Assembly: GCA_017420625.1 (NCBI GenBank)
Contig: JAFOIR010000430.1
Span: 1-6,884, forward strand
From: Bacillota bacterium
GTDB taxonomy: Bacteria > Bacillota_A > Clostridia > Lachnospirales > Bianqueaceae
Reading direction: 5' to 3'
Length of the DNA stretch: 6,884 bases
Below the pieces are notes generated by a model. The model searched no databases and was not told where the DNA came from. It worked only from the letters and a program-made list of their open reading frames with translations. A program made the position numbers and the translations under genes. Below, in pieces: positions 6,000-6,884 of this stretch (the stretch's first letter is position 1; each line of letters starts with the position of its first letter).

Positions 6000-6884
6000 A
6001 TGGAAGATAAACATTTGATCAAACAGGTGAATATCGCGGTCGTAGGCGGAGGACCGGCCGGCCTTGCCGCAGCTGTCGCTGCCTATGATGCCGGAGAAAG
6101 AGATCTGATCATTATCGAGCGGGATCGTCATCTTGGCGGTATCCTGCAGCAGTGCATCCATAACGGATTCGGTCTGCAGTGGTTCAAAAAAGAACTGACC
6201 GGACCGGAATATGCTCAGCGTTTTATCGATCAGGCTGAAGAAAGACAGATCGAAAGCATGACCGGAACGATGGTTCTGGAGATTCAGTATCATCCTGAAC
6301 AGCCGGAAGGCTATACGAAATCTGTTTTCTGTCTGTCCCCTTCTTACGGTGTGATCGAATATCAGGCAAAAGCGGTTATTCTTTCCATGGGATGCCGGGA
6401 GAGAGTTCGCGGAAATCTGAAAACACCCGGTACCCGTCCGGTCGGTATCTATTCCGCAGGACTGGCTCAGCGTCTGGTGAACCTGGAAGGCGTCATGCCC
6501 GGCAAGGAAGTTGTGATCCTTGGTTCCGGTGATATCGGACTGATCATGGCACGCCGAATGAAGTGGGAAGGCGCAGATGTCAAGATGGTCTGCGAGATCA
6601 TGCCGTATTCAGCTGGTCTTGCCAGAAATATTCAACAGTGTCTGATCGATCAGAATATCCCGCTGCATCTTTCGACGACCGTCGTCAATATTCATGGAAA
6701 AGACCGTCTTGAAGGCGTTACTATTGCAGCAGTGGATGAAAAACGTCAGCCTATTCCCGGTACCGAACGGTATGTAAGCTGTGATACACTGCTTCTGTCT
6801 GTTGGCCTGCTGCCGGAAAACGAGCTGTCCCGTGCATTGTCGGTGGAAATGGATCCGGTGACCGGCGGTCCTAAGGTCGATGAA
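6000..6884 (+). CDS. GlpB/HcnB-like NAD(P)/FAD-dependent oxidoreductase (N-terminal 295 residues, 3' end outside window)
   Basis: The frame is open from ATG 6000 to the window edge. The protein has two dinucleotide-binding folds, as in the pyridine nucleotide-disulfide oxidoreductase superfamily. The FAD motif VVGGGPAGLAAA is at 14-25, followed by a conserved HLGGILQQCIHNGFGL at 44-59 that is typical of flavoproteins paired with LhgO/GlpA-type dehydrogenases. ILSMGCRER at 127-135 is the ATG-like motif, the NAD(P)-binding motif VILGSGDIG is at 172-180, and LLLSVGLLPENEL at 264-276 is the second GD-like segment. There is no CxxC redox pair in the first FAD domain, so it should not act as a disulfide reductase; Cys52 stands alone. 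It probably takes part in electron transfer between its partner's [2Fe-2S] domain and NAD(P) or a quinone. In many Bacillota a small DUF1667 gene follows; that would lie just beyond the window. Confidence 0.87.
   Translation, partial: MEDKHLIKQVNIAVVGGGPAGLAAAVAAYDAGERDLIIIERDRHLGGILQQCIHNGFGLQWFKKELTGPEYAQRFIDQAEERQIESMTGTMVLEIQYHPEQPEGYTKSVFCLSPSYGVIEYQAKAVILSMGCRERVRGNLKTPGTRPVGIYSAGLAQRLVNLEGVMPGKEVVILGSGDIGLIMARRMKWEGADVKMVCEIMPYSAGLARNIQQCLIDQNIPLHLSTTVVNIHGKDRLEGVTIAAVDEKRQPIPGTERYVSCDTLLLSVGLLPENELSRALSVEMDPVTGGPKVDE

Noticed and set aside
5904..6293. Open frame of 129 codons on the - strand
   Set aside because: It spans the junction of the two flavoprotein genes in antisense; both sense frames have strong family motifs, so this is a chance frame.

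Overview
The window (about 50% GC) looks like chromosomal DNA of a low-to-mid-GC Bacillota (Firmicutes), probably an anaerobe of the Erysipelotrichia or Clostridia type. The basis is the gene families (aluminium-resistance-type PLP enzyme, stand-alone RsmF-like methyltransferase, LhgO/GlpA-type dehydrogenase with a BFD iron-sulfur domain) and strong AGGAGG-type ribosome binding sites. Family-level placement is inference. I see no mobile element, tRNA, rRNA or CRISPR array.

All six genes lie on the + strand and fill almost the whole window. In order they are: (1) the C-terminal part of a PLP-dependent cystathionine beta-lyase-like 'aluminium resistance' protein, cut by the left edge; (2) a complete RsmF-like rRNA (cytosine-C5) methyltransferase; (3) a CbrA-like FAD oxidoreductase of the geranylgeranyl-reductase superfamily; (4) a membrane-anchored protein with an N-acetylmuramoyl-L-alanine amidase fold that has lost most of its zinc and catalytic residues; (5) an LhgO/GlpA-type FAD dehydrogenase with a C-terminal [2Fe-2S] domain; (6) a GlpB/HcnB-like pyridine nucleotide-dependent flavoprotein, cut by the right edge.

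Spacing is very tight: 14 nt, a 4-nt ATGA overlap, a 1-nt TAATG overlap, 25 nt, then 4 nt. No terminator or convincing promoter lies between genes, so the run reads as one transcription unit. It has two functional parts. Genes 2-4 join ribosome modification to a possible envelope or polyprenyl-lipid pair, with genes 2-3 and 3-4 linked by overlapping stop and start codons. Genes 5-6 are two subunits of a probable membrane-associated electron-transferring dehydrogenase whose usual third partner, a small DUF1667 cysteine protein, would be expected just past the right edge.

The most unusual item is gene 4. It keeps the amidase_3 framework but has Ala, Ala and Tyr where two zinc-binding His and the catalytic Glu are expected, between an Arg-rich N-terminus and a strongly acidic C-terminus. 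This suggests a non-enzymatic cell-wall binding or regulatory protein.
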